A DNA stretch of 64,000 bases from Alphaproteobacteria bacterium (GTDB taxonomy: Bacteria; Pseudomonadota; Alphaproteobacteria; Acetobacterales; Acetobacteraceae), in the NCBI GenBank assembly GCA_016869735.1, contig VGDL01000001.1:62001-126000 (forward strand), given 5' to 3'. A model generated the notes under the pieces. That model searched no databases. It worked only from the letters and a program-made list of their open reading frames with translations, and was not told the DNA's origin. Positions 61,379-64,000 of the stretch are shown in pieces. Every line of letters begins with the position of its first letter. Position 1 is the stretch's first letter. Both the position numbers and the translations under genes were made by a program.

Positions 61379-63564
61379 GTGATGCGGATTACCTTTCGCG
61401 GCTTAATGTCGAACAGCGCGCGGCGGTGGAAGCGCTTGATGGGCCGCTTCTGGTGCTGGCAGGCGCGGGCACCGGCAAGACCCGTGTGCTGACCACGCGA
61501 TTCGCGCATCTGCTCCGCAGCCGCAAGGCTTTCCCATCTCAGGTATTGGCGGTGACCTTCACCAATAAGGCCGCGCGCGAAATGCGTGAGCGTGTGGGCG
61601 CGATGATGGGTGAGGCTGTGGAAGGGCTATGGCTTGGCACCTTCCATGCACTCACCGCGCGCATGCTGCGCCGTAATGCGGAACTTGTTGGACTGAATTC
61701 GAACTTTACCATCCTGGATACGGATGATCAGCTCCGCTTGCTGAAACAGGTGATGGAAGCCGAACATATTGACCTGAAGCGCTGGCCCGCGAATGGGCTG
61801 ATGGCGATCATTCAGCGCTGGAAGGATTGCGGCCTGACGCCGGATGCCGTGACGCCGGCTGAGGATACGGATTACGCCGCCGGGCGCGCGCGCAGTATCT
61901 ATGAGGCATATCAGGCGCGGCTGAAGGCGCTGAATGCCGCCGATTTCGGTGATTTGCTGCTGCATGTGGTGACGATCCTGCGCGGGCATCCGGAAGTGCT
62001 GGCGGATTATCAGCGGCGCTTTCGCTATATTCTGGTGGATGAATATCAGGACACCAATCTGGTGCAGTATTACTGGCTGCGATTGCTGGCGCAGGCCCAT
62101 CGCAATATCTGCTGCGTCGGCGATGATGACCAATCCATCTATTCCTGGCGCGGCGCGGAGATTGAAAACATCCTGCGCTTTGAGAAGGATTTTCCCGGCG
62201 CGCAGGTGGTGCGGCTGGAATCGAATTACCGTTCCACCAAGCCCATTCTGGCCGCCGCATCCGGGCTGATTGCACATAATACCGGCAGGCTCGGCAAAAC
62301 CCTGCGCCCCGGGCGCAATGATGCGGAAGGGGAGAAGGTGCGCGTTGTCTCGGTCTGGGACAGCGAAGAAGAAGCCCGCATGGTGGGGGAGAGGATCGAA
62401 GCCGCGCGGCGTTCGGGTGAATCCTTGGGGGAGGTCGCCATTCTGATCCGCGCCGGTTTTCAGACTCGCGCTTTTGAAGAACGCCTGATTACGCTCGGCC
62501 TGCCCTATCGCGTGGTGGGCGGCGCGCGGTTTTATGAGCGTCAGGAAATCCGTGATGCCATGGCCTATTTCCGCGTGGTGGCGCAGCCGGCGGATGATCT
62601 GGCCTTTGAACGAATTGTGAATCTGCCCAAGCGTGGGCTTGGCGATACCGCGATGCGGGAGATGCATGCGCTGGCGCGGGCGGAAGCCGTGCCGCTTGCC
62701 ATTGCTGCCGGGCTTGCCTTGGAAAAGGGCGTGATCAAGCAGGCCAAGGCGCGCGCTGCCCTGGGTGAATTGCTGGAAGCCTTCGCGCGCTGGCGCGCCA
62801 TGTTGCCCAATGAAGGCCATGTGGTGATGGCCGCAACGCTGCTGGAAGAAAGCGGCTATACCGATATGTGGAAGCAGGATCGCAGCCCGGAAGCGCCGGG
62901 GCGGCTTGATAACCTCAAGGAATTGCTGCGCGCCATGGCGGATTACGAAACGCTGGCCGGGTTTCTGGAGCATGTCTCGCTAGTGATGGAAAATGACGAA
63001 GCGGCAGAAGGGCAGCGCGTTTCGATCATGACATTGCATGGCGCGAAGGGTTTGGAATTTGATCGGGTGTTTTTGCCGGGTTGGGAAGAAGGCGTCTTTC
63101 CATCGCAGCGCAGCCTGGAAGAAGGCGGCGAACGCGCCTTGGAAGAAGAACGGCGCCTGGCCTATGTCGGCATCACGCGCGCGCGGCGCTTCGCGGTGAT
63201 CAGCCACGCCGCCAATCGGCGCATTTACGGCAATTGGCAGGCTTCCATCCCATCGCGCTTTTTGGATGAATTGCCGGCATCCGAGATCAAGCTGGAAGGC
63301 AATGCCGCGCGGGAGATGCGGAGTGCGAGTGTCTTCCCGGCCTCAGGCGGCTTGTATGGCCAGCGCCCGCGCGTGATCGAAGCAGCCGCCTGGGAAGTGA
63401 AGGAACGCCCCACGAGTGCCACGCGTTATGCGCCGGGTGATCGCGTCTTTCACCAGAAATTCGGCTATGGCGAGGTGACCGGCGTGGATGATGATCGGCT
63501 TGATATCCGTTTCGACAAGGCCGGCGACAAGCGCCTGATTGATCGTTTTGTGGAGAAAGCCTGA
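61375..63564 (+). CDS. UvrD/PcrA-type superfamily 1 DNA helicase
   Basis: A 729-residue 3'-5' helicase. Motifs in order: LNVEQRAAVEALDGPLLVLA (Q motif), GAGTGKTRVL (Walker A), VTFTNKAAREMRERV (Ia), LVDEYQDTN (II), CCVGDDDQSIYSWRGAE (III), LESNYRST (IV), MTLHGAKGLEFDRVFLPGWE (V) and EEERRLAYVGITRAR (VI). The C-terminus (YAPGDRVFHQKFGYGEVTGV) is the Tudor-like RNA-polymerase-binding domain of PcrA/UvrD. Role: nucleotide-excision repair and replication-fork maintenance. It overlaps the prmA start by one base (TGATG). Confidence 0.95.
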   Translation: MSDADYLSRLNVEQRAAVEALDGPLLVLAGAGTGKTRVLTTRFAHLLRSRKAFPSQVLAVTFTNKAAREMRERVGAMMGEAVEGLWLGTFHALTARMLRRNAELVGLNSNFTILDTDDQLRLLKQVMEAEHIDLKRWPANGLMAIIQRWKDCGLTPDAVTPAEDTDYAAGRARSIYEAYQARLKALNAADFGDLLLHVVTILRGHPEVLADYQRRFRYILVDEYQDTNLVQYYWLRLLAQAHRNICCVGDDDQSIYSWRGAEIENILRFEKDFPGAQVVRLESNYRSTKPILAAASGLIAHNTGRLGKTLRPGRNDAEGEKVRVVSVWDSEEEARMVGERIEAARRSGESLGEVAILIRAGFQTRAFEERLITLGLPYRVVGGARFYERQEIRDAMAYFRVVAQPADDLAFERIVNLPKRGLGDTAMREMHALARAEAVPLAIAAGLALEKGVIKQAKARAALGELLEAFARWRAMLPNEGHVVMAATLLEESGYTDMWKQDRSPEAPGRLDNLKELLRAMADYETLAGFLEHVSLVMENDEAAEGQRVSIMTLHGAKGLEFDRVFLPGWEEGVFPSQRSLEEGGERALEEERRLAYVGITRARRFAVISHAANRRIYGNWQASIPSRFLDELPASEIKLEGNAAREMRSASVFPASGGLYGQRPRVIEAAAWEVKERPTSATRYAPGDRVFHQKFGYGEVTGVDDDRLDIRFDKAGDKRLIDRFVEKA

Positions 63565-64000
63565 TGCGCCCTGCCGGCCCTGATAGTGCGGGCGCGCTTT
63601 CCCGCCGCCGCGCCGAACCGCTTGAAGCGCTCAGCATTGATGGGCTGAGTGAGGAAGCGCTGCCCTTCTTCGAAGCAGCACTGCAACAGGTTTGCGGCAC
63701 CGTCGCCTATTTCCGCGATGAGCCGAGCGATACCTGGCGCGTGGAAGGCGTGCGCGAAGCCGGCGCGGGGCAGGAGGCGCTGGAAAGCGCCTTGGCCTTG
63801 GCGGCGCTGGTCGCGGGTATTGCGCCGCCCGCGGTGCAGATCGCGCCGGTGGAAGCGGATGGCTGGCTTGCGCGCACGGTGCAGGCTTTTCCGGAACAGC
63901 GCATTGGTCAGCGATTCCTGATACGCCCGACGCATGTTGCGGATCGGCGCTGTTTTGATCGGCTGGTGTTGAAGCTGGATGCGGGTTTGGCATTTGGGTC
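63564..64000 (+). CDS. prmA: Ribosomal protein L11 methyltransferase, 5' part only
   Basis: The first 145 codons of a PrmA-type gene, cut by the right edge. After a short variable start the product has LEALSIDGLSEEALPFFEAA (substrate-recognition ferredoxin-like domain), the linker ending RFLIRPTHVADRR and LVLKLDAGLAFG, which leads into the SAM-binding GTG motif just beyond the window. It trimethylates ribosomal protein L11. The ATG overlaps the helicase stop (TGATG). Confidence 0.88.
   Translation, partial: MRPAGPDSAGALSRRRAEPLEALSIDGLSEEALPFFEAALQQVCGTVAYFRDEPSDTWRVEGVREAGAGQEALESALALAALVAGIAPPAVQIAPVEADGWLARTVQAFPEQRIGQRFLIRPTHVADRRCFDRLVLKLDAGLAFG

Overview
The window is GC-rich, densely coded alphaproteobacterial chromosome. 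Family content points to the Rhodospirillales, most likely Acetobacteraceae of the Roseomonas type. The evidence is the set of alphaproteobacteria-typical genes (Usg, HdaA, DUF2125, DUF2842, a tiny aa3-oxidase subunit IV, a chromosomal ppx-ppk-hdaA-purM-purN block, gshA-rsmE divergent from ubiA) together with the Bug/TctC receptors and CaiB-type CoA transferases common in Roseomonas-like genomes. The genus is an inference from gene content; no rRNA lies in the window.

Layout. 1-2.1 kb: groES-groEL (groEL cut by the window edge) with a CIRCE operator, a second CIRCE-like site and an RpoH-like promoter. 2.2-4.7 kb: usg, a two-domain PPC/DUF296 protein, a GST and a thioesterase. 4.8-13.4 kb: an accessory catabolic block (Bug receptor, PrpF-like isomerase, PDC-hydrolase-like amidohydrolase, two family III CoA transferases, VOC protein, flavoprotein, dihydropyrimidinase). 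13.4-22.3 kb: ppx, ppk, hdaA, an AI-2E permease, a CDP-alcohol phosphatidyltransferase and a DUF2066 protein on the minus strand, divergent from purM-purN-coxIV. 22.3-34.2 kb: degenerate EAL protein, ndk, tlyA, FkbM methyltransferase, FKBP, a three-subunit molybdenum hydroxylase, a chemoreceptor, gshA and rsmE. 34.2-45.5 kb: ubiA, a methyltransferase, a sulfurtransferase, a WD40-cytochrome c fusion, an SDR lacking the catalytic Tyr, a hydroxyacid dehydrogenase, an alpha/beta hydrolase, glpX, recJ, DUF2125 and a ChaC-like cyclotransferase. 45.5-50.2 kb: an AT-richer RTX-repeat gene that is frameshifted and then fused in frame to the C-terminal half of a glycosyltransferase, followed by a WbpM/CapD-type nucleotide-sugar dehydratase. 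50.2-54.2 kb: a second Bug receptor, a LOV-domain hybrid histidine kinase overlapping apt, DUF2842 and tRNA-Pro(CGG). 54.3-64 kb: cytochrome c' with a cytochrome b, a LysM protein, psd-pssA with a tyrosine-phosphatase-like gene, a PhyH dioxygenase, HupE, a pentapeptide protein, a UvrD-type helicase and a 5' fragment of prmA.

Most neighbours on one strand are translationally coupled (ATGA or TGATG overlaps), so several operons can be read directly. No CRISPR array, phage gene, transposase or rRNA was seen. The observations most worth following are the RTX-glycosyltransferase chimera with its frameshift, the LOV hybrid kinase, the uncharacterised acid-catabolism cluster, two genes that seem to start at CTG, and enzymes whose catalytic residues are replaced (EAL, SDR). 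I did not find a clearly new multi-gene system; the best candidate for a novel pathway is the 4.8-10.7 kb cluster.
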